DNA of 64,000 nucleotides from an uncultured Collinsella sp. (lineage in GTDB: Bacteria; Actinomycetota; Coriobacteriia; Coriobacteriales; Coriobacteriaceae), in NCBI GenBank assembly GCA_934668875.1, contig CAKUON010000001.1, positions 186,001-250,000 of the forward strand, in the 5' to 3' direction. Positions 41,792 to 49,337 of the stretch are shown here, piece by piece; position 1 is the stretch's first letter; each line of letters opens with the position of its first letter. Under the pieces are notes generated by a model. The model made no database searches. It was not told where the DNA came from and worked only from the letters and a program-made list of their open reading frames with translations. Position numbers and translations under genes: made by a program.

Positions 41792-42316
41792 CTACGCCGC
41801 GGCGCACACGCTGCCGAGCAACTCGCGCAGAGGAGACCCAATGCCCTCAAGCAGTTCGGGCGCGATGATGGCAAAAACGGGGACCTCGCCGGCACCCACC
41901 GCAGTGGGCACCTTGCCCTCCGAGACAATGCATCCATACGGGACAAAGCCGTCCTCACCGGCATCGAGCGCCGCCATGCGACGCGCGAGTTCGCGCGCAA
42001 AGCCGGCAGTATCGGCATCGCCGATCGCCAGGACAAAGTCCACGCCTTCGTCGGTCGCCAAGGCCACGGCTTCGTCCACCAGTCCATCTCCCCCGTCGGC
42101 TCCAACCGGGCCGCAGCGAAAGAGCACGCGCTCGAGCAGAGCCCGATCGAGCGAGCCGAGCGCCGCCGAGACGAGCTCGTCGCGCGTATGCTTGTCGCCT
42201 CCCAGCACGACCAGCGCCTTGGTACCGCCGTAGTGAGCGACCAACCGTCCGCACCAGCGAGCCACGTCTCCGTCCGCGACAAGGCGCGTCGGCATACCAA
42301 ACCCATAGTTGACCAT
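41792..42316 (-). CDS. Truncated iron-alcohol-dehydrogenase-like protein (nucleotide domain only)
   Basis: The 174-residue product is a shortened paralogue of the alcohol dehydrogenase at 30785. GRLVAHYGGTK and SLDRALL are identical in both, and VDFVLAIGDADTAGFAREL corresponds to VDFILALGGGSVIDTAKAI, where the glycine-rich NAD(P) motif is lost. The metal-binding half is missing. The frame is intact and open, so it may be a decaying gene or a repurposed domain. The ATG at 42316 aligns with the full-length paralogue; another in-frame ATG lies at 42367. Confidence 0.6.
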   Translation of the reverse strand: MVNYGFGMPTRLVADGDVARWCGRLVAHYGGTKALVVLGGDKHTRDELVSAALGSLDRALLERVLFRCGPVGADGGDGLVDEAVALATDEGVDFVLAIGDADTAGFARELARRMAALDAGEDGFVPYGCIVSEGKVPTAVGAGEVPVFAIIAPELLEGIGSPLRELLGSVCAAA

Positions 42317-42456
42317 CGTTTCCACAACCCTTCCGTGCATGTAGGCGAATCCGTTCGTCAGGCTCATGCTACGAAGCGAGCTTTTCCGAGCTGTTTCGCA
42401 CTCTTTAGGGCTGCGTTAAAACCCGATTCGACCCGCCGGGGCGCTCGCTTGCGGAA

Positions 42457-43080
42457 CTAGAGGGCCAAACCCCAGGCACCGAGGCGCACAAACAAAATAA
42501 GCCAGACAAACGCCAGGCAAAAGCCGCCCAGCACATCCGAGGCATAGTGCACGCCCAGATAGATGCGGCTGGCGCCAATTGCGAGAATAGCGCAGGCAAG
42601 AGCCATGCCGACAACCACACTGGGCGAAATGCCACAAGCACCGCTCTGCACGAGCCATATCCCGTAGCCGTAAAACGCCACGGCAGCCATCGAATGCCCC
42701 GAAGGAAAGCTTAGTCCCGGGGCGCCCACAAGACGGAATCCCTGAGGACGAGATCGATGCACTAGCACTTTAAGAAGCTGATTGATGACGCTGACAGTCC
42801 CCACATTAATGGCGATCCAAATAACCTGAAACCGGCAAGGCGCCCATACAAACGCGGCAACCAACGCGCCGACGATAAACGGTGCCGATGCCAAATTCGA
42901 AACGGCTTTCATCACAACCGTCAATGCCGGCGACCGAAGCTTTTCAACGAATAGCGAATGGCACAGCCTGTCAATCCTCATAGGCTTACCCTTGAGCACC
43001 TCAACTAGCAGACAAATAAAGGCCACAAGGCACAACGCGGCCAGCACCAAAAGCGCGAGATCACCCATATCGACGGTCAT
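42457..43080 (-). CDS. PAP2 family membrane phosphatase
   Basis: The 207-residue protein has five to six hydrophobic helices and all three PAP2 motifs: KVLVHRSRP, SFPSGHSMAA and SRIYLGVHYASDVLGG. The catalytic His and the conserved Arg/Lys residues are present. Family members dephosphorylate undecaprenyl pyrophosphate or phosphatidic acid on the outer face of the membrane. GAAGGGA precedes the ATG at 43080. Single-gene unit. Confidence 0.88.
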   Translation of the reverse strand: MTVDMGDLALLVLAALCLVAFICLLVEVLKGKPMRIDRLCHSLFVEKLRSPALTVVMKAVSNLASAPFIVGALVAAFVWAPCRFQVIWIAINVGTVSVINQLLKVLVHRSRPQGFRLVGAPGLSFPSGHSMAAVAFYGYGIWLVQSGACGISPSVVVGMALACAILAIGASRIYLGVHYASDVLGGFCLAFVWLILFVRLGAWGLAL

Positions 43081-43144
43081 TCATATCCCTTCAGCGTATC
43101 CAACACATCAAGGCTATCGACCCACCGTAAGCGTGCCGTAAACC

Positions 43145-43218
43145 AACCAAAAAGGGACAGGTTTGTTTTGGCAGGTCAAGCGTTTTACCGACCAAAACAA
43201 ACCTGTCCCTTTTTTGGT
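43145..43218. repeat. GGGACAGGT-family intergenic palindrome, copy 2
   Basis: Arms of about 32 bp (43145-43176 and 43187-43218) read ACCAAAAAGGGACAGG inward from each side and continue GTTTGTTTTGG. The loop region CAAGCGTTTTACC matches CAAACGCTTTACC of copy 1. It lies between the divergent PAP2 and polymerase genes, upstream of the LexA-type promoter. Confidence 0.87.
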
Positions 43219-43223
43219 CGGTT

Positions 43224-43291
43224 TTGACGGTGTCCGCGCAAGCGGGTATTATCGAACAAGTATTCGATAAGAACATGTGTTTGATGGGAGG
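43224..43291 (+). promoter_or_regulatory. SOS promoter with two LexA-box-like sites
   Basis: TTGACG (43224-43229) and TATTAT (43247-43252) are 17 bases apart. Directly downstream lie CGAACAAGTATTCG (43253-43266) and AGAACATGTGTTTG (43270-43283), both close to the CGAAC-N4-GTTCG LexA box of Gram-positive bacteria. LexA bound there would block transcription until DNA damage. GGGAGG at 43286-43291 is the ribosome binding site for the GTG at 43297. Confidence 0.75.
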
Positions 43292-43296
43292 AACGC

Positions 43297-44802
43297 GTGG
43301 GTCACGAGCGTCGCACCTATATCTGCATCGACCTTAAGACATTCTACGCCAGCGTCGAGTGCGTCGACCGTGGGCTCGATCCGCTCACCACCAACCTGGT
43401 CGTTGCCGACGAATCGCGCGGACGCACGACCATCTGTCTCGCCATCACGCAGGCCATGAAGGACCTCGGGATACATAACCGCTGCCGATTGTTCGAGATC
43501 CCCGATGGCATCGACTACATCAAGGCCGTGCCGCGCATGCAGCACTACATGGAAGTGTCTGCTCAAATCTACGGCATCTATCTGGAATACGTCAGCCCGC
43601 AAGACGTTCACGTCTATTCAATTGACGAGTGCTTCATCGACGTGACGCCCTATCTGGATCTCTATCACACCGATGCGGAAGGGTTCGCCTGCATGCTTCG
43701 CGACGAAGTTCTAGGGCGCACCGGCATCACGGCGACGGTCGGCATCGGCCCCAACCTATTTCAGGCCAAGGTGGCACTCGACATCACTGCCAAGCACGTA
43801 GCCAGCCGTATCGGCGTACTCGACGACGAAACCTTCCGCAAGGAAATTTGGCCCCACCGCCCCATCACCGATATCTGGGGTATCGGCCCCGGCGTGGCAG
43901 CGCGACTCGAAAAGTACGGTGTCTACGACCTGATGGGTGTTGCCGCTCTCGACGAGAACCTGCTCTACGACGAGCTCGGCGTCAATGCCGAGTATCTCAT
44001 CGACCATGCCTTTGGTCGCGAGCCGACGACCATCGCCGACATCCAAGCCTATCGTCCGCAAGCGACCTCGACCACCACGGGGCAGGTCCTCTCGAAAGGC
44101 TATGCCTACGAGCAGGCTTACACCGTCTTGCGCGAGATGGTCGATGCCGCCGTGCTGGACTTGATCGACAAGCACGTGGTGTGCGACAGCATCTCGCTCT
44201 TTGTGGGCTATGCGAGCGAACGCGCCGACATCCGCCGACTCGATGCCAGCGGCACGGCGCAATACGTCGACGGGTGTGGGCATCTGCGCTCGAGCACGTC
44301 GGGCATCGAACCCGCAGCGACCGACGGCCCCAAGCTCGCGCCCCGCGCGCCCAAGCCCGTCCAGTGCGACGATGAACGCCGACGTTTGGTGCGAGAAGCC
44401 CAGGCGATTGACGGCATCTTTGTGGGCGAGCACGGCGGCAAGCCGCGCGGTGGCTATGCCGCGCTCTTTGCACACTCCAACGCCTCGCGCAAGCTGCCCG
44501 AACGCACCAATTCATTTAAGAAGATCATGGGGTATTTCGATGACCTGTGGGCGCAAACGGTCGACCCCAAGCGACCGGTCAAGCGCATCAATCTTGGCTT
44601 TGGCAACCTCATGCCCGAGGAGTTCGCCACCGTTGACCTGTTTAGCGATGTCGAGGCCGATGAGCGCGAGCGCGACCTGGCGCGCGCCGTGTTGGCCGTT
44701 AAAGGCAAATACGGCAAGAACGCCCTGGTCAAGGGATTGAGCTTTACCGCCGGCGCCACCGCACGCGAACGCAACGATCAGGTTGGAGGGCACCGTGCCT
44801 AA
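43297..44802 (+). CDS. Y-family DNA polymerase (UmuC/UvrX-like)
   Basis: This 501-residue translesion polymerase has the two catalytic carboxylate motifs YICIDLKTFYASVECVDRG and VYSIDECFIDVT, followed by helix-hairpin-helix DIWGIGPGVAARLEKYG and a little-finger region. It most resembles the Gram-positive UmuC/YqjW/UvrX group rather than DinB. An insert at residues about 325-365 is Pro/Ala/Arg-rich. The start is GTG at 43297 after GGGAGG. LexA-like boxes upstream indicate SOS control. The next gene overlaps its end and encodes a YolD-like partner. Confidence 0.88.
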   Translation: MGHERRTYICIDLKTFYASVECVDRGLDPLTTNLVVADESRGRTTICLAITQAMKDLGIHNRCRLFEIPDGIDYIKAVPRMQHYMEVSAQIYGIYLEYVSPQDVHVYSIDECFIDVTPYLDLYHTDAEGFACMLRDEVLGRTGITATVGIGPNLFQAKVALDITAKHVASRIGVLDDETFRKEIWPHRPITDIWGIGPGVAARLEKYGVYDLMGVAALDENLLYDELGVNAEYLIDHAFGREPTTIADIQAYRPQATSTTTGQVLSKGYAYEQAYTVLREMVDAAVLDLIDKHVVCDSISLFVGYASERADIRRLDASGTAQYVDGCGHLRSSTSGIEPAATDGPKLAPRAPKPVQCDDERRRLVREAQAIDGIFVGEHGGKPRGGYAALFAHSNASRKLPERTNSFKKIMGYFDDLWAQTVDPKRPVKRINLGFGNLMPEEFATVDLFSDVEADERERDLARAVLAVKGKYGKNALVKGLSFTAGATARERNDQVGGHRA

Positions 44803-45220
44803 ACCCAAACAGCAGCCCATGAGGCCGCCGACCGCCTTCGAGCGCTTGGCGGACCCCGAGGGAAGGCGCCGCGCCGCCGACCCCAACCTCACTGCCAACG
44901 GCGCCGTGCGCGCCAACCGCGCCGCACAGTTCATGCCCTTTGCCGCGTTGACGGGATACTACGAACTCGTACGCAAACAGGAGATCACCGTTGAGCCCAA
45001 GTGCGAATTGACAGAAGAAAAAGCCCTCGAGCTTTCACATAAGCTCGAGGGTCTCAAACGCGGCGATTTGGTTCGAGTCACCTATTACGATACGTACGGT
45101 TATCGTGCCCGCACCGGCATCCTCGACGAGGTGCTCCCCGCCTTCAAGCTGCTCAAGCTCAAAGACACCGCTATCGACTTCGACGATATCCAAGACGTTG
45201 AGCTGCGCGGTCGAGCCTAG
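44795..45220 (+). CDS. YolD-like protein, partner of the Y-family polymerase
   Basis: The 141-residue protein contains RAAQFMPFAALTGYYELVRKQE, the YolD-type signature, and a C-terminal small beta-barrel-like part (GDLVRVTYYDTYGYRARTGI). YolD-like genes are commonly found beside UvrX/YqjW-type polymerases in Firmicutes and are SOS-induced; their role may be UmuD-like. The GTG at 44795 lies 4 bases after GGAGGG and overlaps the polymerase stop by 8 bases. The N-terminal 40 residues are basic and Pro/Arg-rich. Confidence 0.75.
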   Translation: MPKPKQQPMRPPTAFERLADPEGRRRAADPNLTANGAVRANRAAQFMPFAALTGYYELVRKQEITVEPKCELTEEKALELSHKLEGLKRGDLVRVTYYDTYGYRARTGILDEVLPAFKLLKLKDTAIDFDDIQDVELRGRA

Positions 45221-45247
45221 CGACGTTTCCTGCGCCAAGCACGCGCC

Positions 45248-45631
45248 CTACAGCGTCATGACGTAGTAGCCCGCGTTCTTCACGGCCGCTTCGAGGGCAC
45301 AGCGATCAACCGGCTGCTTAGAGCGCACGCGTGCCGTGTGGTCCGCATACGTCACCGTTGCCCACACGCCGTCCAGCGCATTGAGGGCATTGGCCACGTT
45401 CTGAGCGCAACCGTCACAGCTCATGCCACAGATGGGCAGCTCATCACTATAGGGATAGTGCGACGCATCGGTATCCGCCACAACGACCCTTTTGGCCTTC
45501 TTGCCGCACGCCCCATCGCTGCAGCAGCTTTTCCCGCGCGTCGAGGCGGCAATGCGGCGCAGTCCAAAAAACATGCCGATGGCAATGACGACCAGCACGA
45601 TGAGATTCGCGGGGTTGAGCAAGTCGCTCAT
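45248..45631 (-). CDS. Membrane-anchored heavy-metal-associated domain protein
   Basis: The 127-residue protein starts with a membrane helix (LIVLVVIAIGMFFGLRRI), then a Cys-rich segment (KSCCSDGACGKKAK), then an HMA fold with the metal motif GMSCDGCAQNVANAL. It should bind Cu(I) or a similar soft metal and could deliver it within the membrane or to a P-type ATPase elsewhere. GGAAAGGGGAG precedes the ATG. A CsoR-like operator lies about 35 bases upstream, supporting copper control. Confidence 0.8.
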   Translation of the reverse strand: MSDLLNPANLIVLVVIAIGMFFGLRRIAASTRGKSCCSDGACGKKAKRVVVADTDASHYPYSDELPICGMSCDGCAQNVANALNALDGVWATVTYADHTARVRSKQPVDRCALEAAVKNAGYYVMTL

Positions 45632-45661
45632 GCGCTCCCCTTTCCAAGTAGTCTTATCTAG

Positions 45662-45678
45662 ATACCCCCATGGGGTGT
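45662..45678. promoter_or_regulatory. CsoR-type copper operator candidate
   Basis: ATACCCCCATGGGGTGT contains the perfect palindrome CCCCATGGGG (45666-45675). CsoR/FrmR-family repressors recognise TACCCN-type G/C-tract palindromes like this. It is placed just upstream of the HMA-domain gene. The regulator gene itself is not in the window. Confidence 0.6.
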
Positions 45679-45740
45679 CCCCATCTTACCTCAAAAACAT
45701 GTCTGTTCGGTCAATTAGTTTCCCTCATCAAACTTTTTTG

Positions 45741-45790
45741 TTGACCATGGCTTACTTTCGTGTATAAGTTTTCCTAGGCTAACACGAAAG
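45741..45790 (+). promoter_or_regulatory. Promoter and operator candidates of the DUF3793-flavodoxin operon
   Basis: TTGACC (45741-45746) and TATAAG (45763-45768) are 16 bases apart. TAGGCTAAC (45775-45783), resembling one half of a DtxR/IdeR iron box, lies at the expected transcript start, and CTTTCGTG/CACGAAAG (45755-45762 and 45783-45790) form an inverted repeat that spans it. Iron control is an inference. Confidence 0.45.
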
Positions 45791-45806
45791 GACGGACAGC
45801 GACGCC

Positions 45807-46511
45807 ATGACTCGAACCATAGACATCCCGACGTTTCAGGCGGCAGTCGTGCGCAACTGCTCCCCTACGCTCGCGGGCATCAAGCCGGCATCGCTCTTTA
45901 CCTATCCAGGCACCTACGCCCACGGGGACGGCTCAACTGCAACCGAAACCATCGCAGAACGCCGAACACGTCTGCTCAACGTTATCGCCCAGTGCAATCG
46001 TGAACTTGACCCACTCGGCATCCACCTGAGCGTTTTGGTGTGGCGGCCCTGCGGAGCGCTCGTTTACGTGTACCGACCCAAAAGCCTCGCCGCCTACTTC
46101 GCGGACCCGCGCGCCCAGACGGCGCTCGCCAAGGAAGGCTACGACACGGGCGACCTCGCGACATGCCTCGTGCATCTGGCATCGCGCATCACACTCGCGA
46201 GCAATAACGCCGCGGAATGTGCCTGTAGTCAGGCTCGATGCGCGCTGGCCCAGCAAGCCAGCTGCAGCAACGACTGCACCTGCGAGTTTCCGCACGAAAT
46301 AGGCTATTTCCTGGGATACCCCTACGACGACGTGCACGAGTTTATCGCCCAGCGCGGCGAGAACTACAAGGTCTTTGGGGCCTGGAAGGTCTACACCAAC
46401 GTCGAACAGGCGCTTGCGACGTTTGATGCCTACCGCGCCTGTACCCAATACCTCACCTTCGTCTATCAGCAGGGCTGCAGCCTGGCGCAACTTGCCCAGG
46501 CAACCCGATAG
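45807..46511 (+). CDS. DUF3793 family protein
   Basis: The 234-residue protein matches the DUF3793 pattern: an N-terminal CSPTLAGIKPASLFTYP, a central LSVLVWRPCGALVYVYRP, and the C-terminal EIGYFLGYPYDDVHEFI and GAWKVYTN. The function is unknown, but genes of this family are frequently next to flavodoxin genes in anaerobes, as here, suggesting a role in flavin-linked electron transfer or iron-limited conditions. Extra cysteines (CACSQARCALAQQASCSNDC) occur in the middle and could bind metal. It has its own promoter. Confidence 0.8.
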   Translation: MTRTIDIPTFQAAVVRNCSPTLAGIKPASLFTYPGTYAHGDGSTATETIAERRTRLLNVIAQCNRELDPLGIHLSVLVWRPCGALVYVYRPKSLAAYFADPRAQTALAKEGYDTGDLATCLVHLASRITLASNNAAECACSQARCALAQQASCSNDCTCEFPHEIGYFLGYPYDDVHEFIAQRGENYKVFGAWKVYTNVEQALATFDAYRACTQYLTFVYQQGCSLAQLAQATR

Positions 46512-46557
46512 AGCATACAAGCCGCGGTTACGCGCCGCACAACCGAAAGGACAAAAC

Positions 46558-46977
46558 ATGAGCAAGATCGCCGTCGTCTACTGGAGCGGCACGGGCAACA
46601 CCGAGGCCATGGCAAATCTCGTCGCCGAGGGCGCCACGTCCGCAGGCGCCGAGGTCGAAGTTATCCCCTGTGCCGACTTCTCTGCAGATAAGGCAGCCGG
46701 CTACGATGCCTTCGCTTTCGGCTGCCCCGCCATGGGCTCCGAGGAGCTCGAGTACGATGAGTTCCAGCCGATGTGGGACGAGGTCAAGGAGAACCTCGGC
46801 GACAAGAAGGTCGTCCTCTTTGGCTCCTATTCGTGGGCCGAGGGCGAGTGGATGGACAACTGGAAGGCCGACGCCGACGAGGCCGGCGTTAACGTCGTGG
46901 ACTCCGTCATCTGCTACGACGCACCCGACGATGAGGGCGAGGCGGCCTGCCGCGCCCTTGGAGCCGAGCTCGCCTAG
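46558..46977 (+). CDS. Flavodoxin
   Basis: This 139-residue protein is a short-chain flavodoxin: the FMN phosphate loop VVYWSGTGNTEAMA, a W/Y-containing loop GSYSWAEGEWMDNW around the isoalloxazine ring, and the GCPAMGSEELE segment. It would carry electrons in place of ferredoxin under iron limitation. It follows the DUF3793 gene by 46 bases and has its own AAAGGAC ribosome binding site at the right spacing. A terminator follows after about 60 bases. Confidence 0.92.
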   Translation: MSKIAVVYWSGTGNTEAMANLVAEGATSAGAEVEVIPCADFSADKAAGYDAFAFGCPAMGSEELEYDEFQPMWDEVKENLGDKKVVLFGSYSWAEGEWMDNWKADADEAGVNVVDSVICYDAPDDEGEAACRALGAELA

Positions 46978-47031
46978 CGGCAATGAGCTCCGCCCGTAAC
47001 GTGCTCTGCACCAAAACACATTCGCATCCCA

Positions 47032-47073
47032 ACAAAAACGGGAGCCGGATCACATCCAGCTCCCGTTTTCTGT
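47032..47073. terminator. Bidirectional intrinsic terminator
   Basis: AAAACGGGAGC (47035-47045) pairs with GCTCCCGTTTT (47059-47069), with an inner GGAT/ATCC pairing. It separates the convergent flavodoxin and amino acid ABC transporter operons. Confidence 0.87.
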
Positions 47074-47094
47074 TATGTCAGTCATATAAAGCGG

Positions 47095-47847
47095 CTACGA
47101 GATATTTCCCAAAAACGCCTTTGTACGTTCGCTCTTGGGATGGTCGAAGACCTCGCTCGGCGTACCCTCTTCCACAATGACGCCGCCGTCCATAAAGACG
47201 ACGCGGTCGGCGACATCGCGGGCAAAGCCCATCTCGTGCGTCACCACGATCATGGTCATGCCGTCGCGCGCCAAGTCGCGCATGACGCCCAGGACGTCGC
47301 GCACGAGCTCGGGGTCGAGCGCCGAGGTGGCCTCGTCAAAGAGCATGACGTGCGGGTTCATCGACAGGGCGCGGGCGATGGCAACGCGCTGCTGCTGGCC
47401 GCCCGAGAGCTGGCTCGGCATAAAGTCGATACGCTCGGCAAGACCGACCTTGGTCAGCTCCTCGACGGCAATCTTCTCGGCCTCTTCCTTGCTGCGCTTG
47501 AGCACCTTCTGCTGCGCAAGCATGACATTCTTTTTGACTGACAGGTGCGGGAACAAATTGAACTGCTGAAACACCATACCCAGATGCGTGCGCACCTTGT
47601 TAAGGTCGACGCCCTTGGCGCACACGTCCACACCCTCAACGACAATCGAGCCGCTCGTGGGATGCTCCAGGCGATTGATGCAGCGAAGCATCGTCGACTT
47701 GCCCGAGCCCGAAGGGCCTAGGACTACGACGACCTCGCCCTTATGCACATCAAGATCGATGTCGCGCAGGACCACGTTATCGCCAAAGGCCTTCTGGAGG
47801 TTCTTGATGCTGACGACGACCTCGTTCGAGTTATTGGTTTCGCTCAT
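47095..47847 (-). CDS. Polar amino acid ABC transporter ATP-binding protein
   Basis: The 250-residue ATPase has Walker [10 protein letters not shown], signature [15 protein letters not shown], Walker [15 protein letters not shown], and the switch His in VVTHEMGFA, matching GlnQ/ArtM-type ATPases. AGGAGG precedes the ATG. It is the last gene of the operon binding protein - permease - ATPase, 12 bases after the permease. Confidence 0.93.
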   Translation of the reverse strand: MSETNNSNEVVVSIKNLQKAFGDNVVLRDIDLDVHKGEVVVVLGPSGSGKSTMLRCINRLEHPTSGSIVVEGVDVCAKGVDLNKVRTHLGMVFQQFNLFPHLSVKKNVMLAQQKVLKRSKEEAEKIAVEELTKVGLAERIDFMPSQLSGGQQQRVAIARALSMNPHVMLFDEATSALDPELVRDVLGVMRDLARDGMTMIVVTHEMGFARDVADRVVFMDGGVIVEEGTPSEVFDHPKSERTKAFLGNIS

Positions 47848-47859
47848 GATAGGACCTCC

Positions 47860-49221
47860 TTACAGACCGGCGATGTGATCGGCGGGCGTCGCGACAACCT
47901 GCCCGGCGCTCTTGGTGGGACGCTTCTTCTTGGTCTCGGCCGTCCCCAGAAGCCTCGCCTCAAGACCGCTCACCAAGCGCGCAAGCGGCAGCGTAATGAC
48001 CAGATAGAACAGGGCGGCAACCACATACGGCGTGATGGAACCCGTCGTGGCCACGATGGTACGAGCGTTCATGACGATCTCGACCACGCCCACGGCCGCG
48101 AGCAGCGACGTATCCTTGTAAAGCAGGATGAACTCACTGGTCAGCGTAGGCAGGACATTGCGGAACGTCTGCGGAATCATAACGTAGAGCAGCGTCTGGA
48201 AGGCGTTCATGCCCAGCGAGCGCGCGGCCTCGTTCTGGCCCTTGGGGATCGACTGAATACCGGCGCGGAAGATCTCGCACAGGTAGGCGGACGAGTTCAT
48301 GGCCATGACGATGACGCCCAGCACATAGTCGTCAACCTTGACGCCGGCCAGCGGCAGGCCAAAGAACGCGATATAGATCTGCAGGAACGCCGGCGTACCA
48401 CGGATGATATTCACGTAGATGCCGGCAAGGCAGCGCAGGATGCGCGACTTGGAGATGCGCATGAGCGACAGGGCGAAACCGAAGGGAATTGCCAGCGGAA
48501 ACGCCACGAGCACGATCGAGAGCGACATGAGGAAGCCTTTGAAGACAATCGGCAGGCTCTGGACCAAAATGACCGGGTTCAGGAACAGGCGAAGGAACAT
48601 GTTGGAATTCCATGCCTCGACCCACGGCTGCTCCTTAAGGTCGGCCAGGAAGTTATCGAATGCCGTCACGCCCTTAATCTCCACCGACGGAATCTTGGAG
48701 ATCTTCTTGGTTGAACCGTCAGCCAAGGTGTAGGTGCCGCTAAAGGCCTCGTCGCCGCCCTCGACGGGGAAGGTCACGCCGTAGACCTCGACGCGGAAAT
48801 AGCCGCCGGCCGGAGCCGTCTCGCCAAAATCGATCTTGAGCGTCTGGCCGTCGACCTTGCACGTAGGCTTCATGGGCGTACGGTCCATAAGGTCATCGCC
48901 CGAGAGCATCGTCAGACGCGTGTCGTCCGCACCAAAGGTCGTGCCACCGGCAAACGTCAGCGAAAGACCGCTCAGCTCCTCGTCGGCATCGGCCTGGACC
49001 TCCCAGGTGATACGAGTCTCGGTGCCACCGACTACGTCGCTACCCGAACCGGTATTGGGTCGGGCGGTGATCTTTGCGGTCTCAAGTGCCTGAGCAGTCG
49101 AGGGCACGCAGGCCCCCGCGCATACCAGGGCGAGCACCACAGCCAGGGCACAGGCCAGCTTTTGGAGCATCGAGGGCAGTGGATGGCTCTTGCCCATGGC
49201 TCCTTGGTTCAATCGAGACAA
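47860..49221 (-). CDS. Amino acid ABC permease with an added N-terminal extracytoplasmic domain
   Basis: This 453-residue protein is twice the length of a GlnP/HisM permease (about 220 residues). A signal sequence (LACALAVVLALVCAGACVPS) is followed by about 140 extracytoplasmic residues rich in beta strands (TWEVQADADEELSGLSLTFA, GYFRVEVYGVTFPVEG). The permease begins near residue 205 with GFLMSLSIVLVAFPLAIPFG and contains the EAA loop GQNEAARSLGMNAFQTLLYV. Extra N-terminal domains in this family are usually solute-binding domains, but this one is too short and looks Ig-like. The start may be TTG 49221 (after AGGAG) or ATG 49197. Confidence 0.85.
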   Translation of the reverse strand: MSRLNQGAMGKSHPLPSMLQKLACALAVVLALVCAGACVPSTAQALETAKITARPNTGSGSDVVGGTETRITWEVQADADEELSGLSLTFAGGTTFGADDTRLTMLSGDDLMDRTPMKPTCKVDGQTLKIDFGETAPAGGYFRVEVYGVTFPVEGGDEAFSGTYTLADGSTKKISKIPSVEIKGVTAFDNFLADLKEQPWVEAWNSNMFLRLFLNPVILVQSLPIVFKGFLMSLSIVLVAFPLAIPFGFALSLMRISKSRILRCLAGIYVNIIRGTPAFLQIYIAFFGLPLAGVKVDDYVLGVIVMAMNSSAYLCEIFRAGIQSIPKGQNEAARSLGMNAFQTLLYVMIPQTFRNVLPTLTSEFILLYKDTSLLAAVGVVEIVMNARTIVATTGSITPYVVAALFYLVITLPLARLVSGLEARLLGTAETKKKRPTKSAGQVVATPADHIAGL

Positions 49222-49275
49222 GGTGGCTCCTAACGTTTAAGTTGCCGACATAACGGGGCGGGATGACGCCCATTC

Positions 49276-49318
49276 AAGAAACGCAAAGGCCCTCTCCGCC
49301 AAAACGGAAAGGGCCCGC
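49276..49318 (-). terminator. Intra-operon terminator after the binding-protein gene
   Basis: On the minus strand GGGCCCTTTCCG and CGGAGAGGGCC form a stem with one mismatch and a TTTTGG loop, followed by TTTGCGTTTCTTG. Placed between the binding-protein and permease genes, it would keep binding-protein levels above those of the membrane parts. Confidence 0.7.
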
Positions 49319-49337
49319 GCGCAATCAAGTAGCTATT

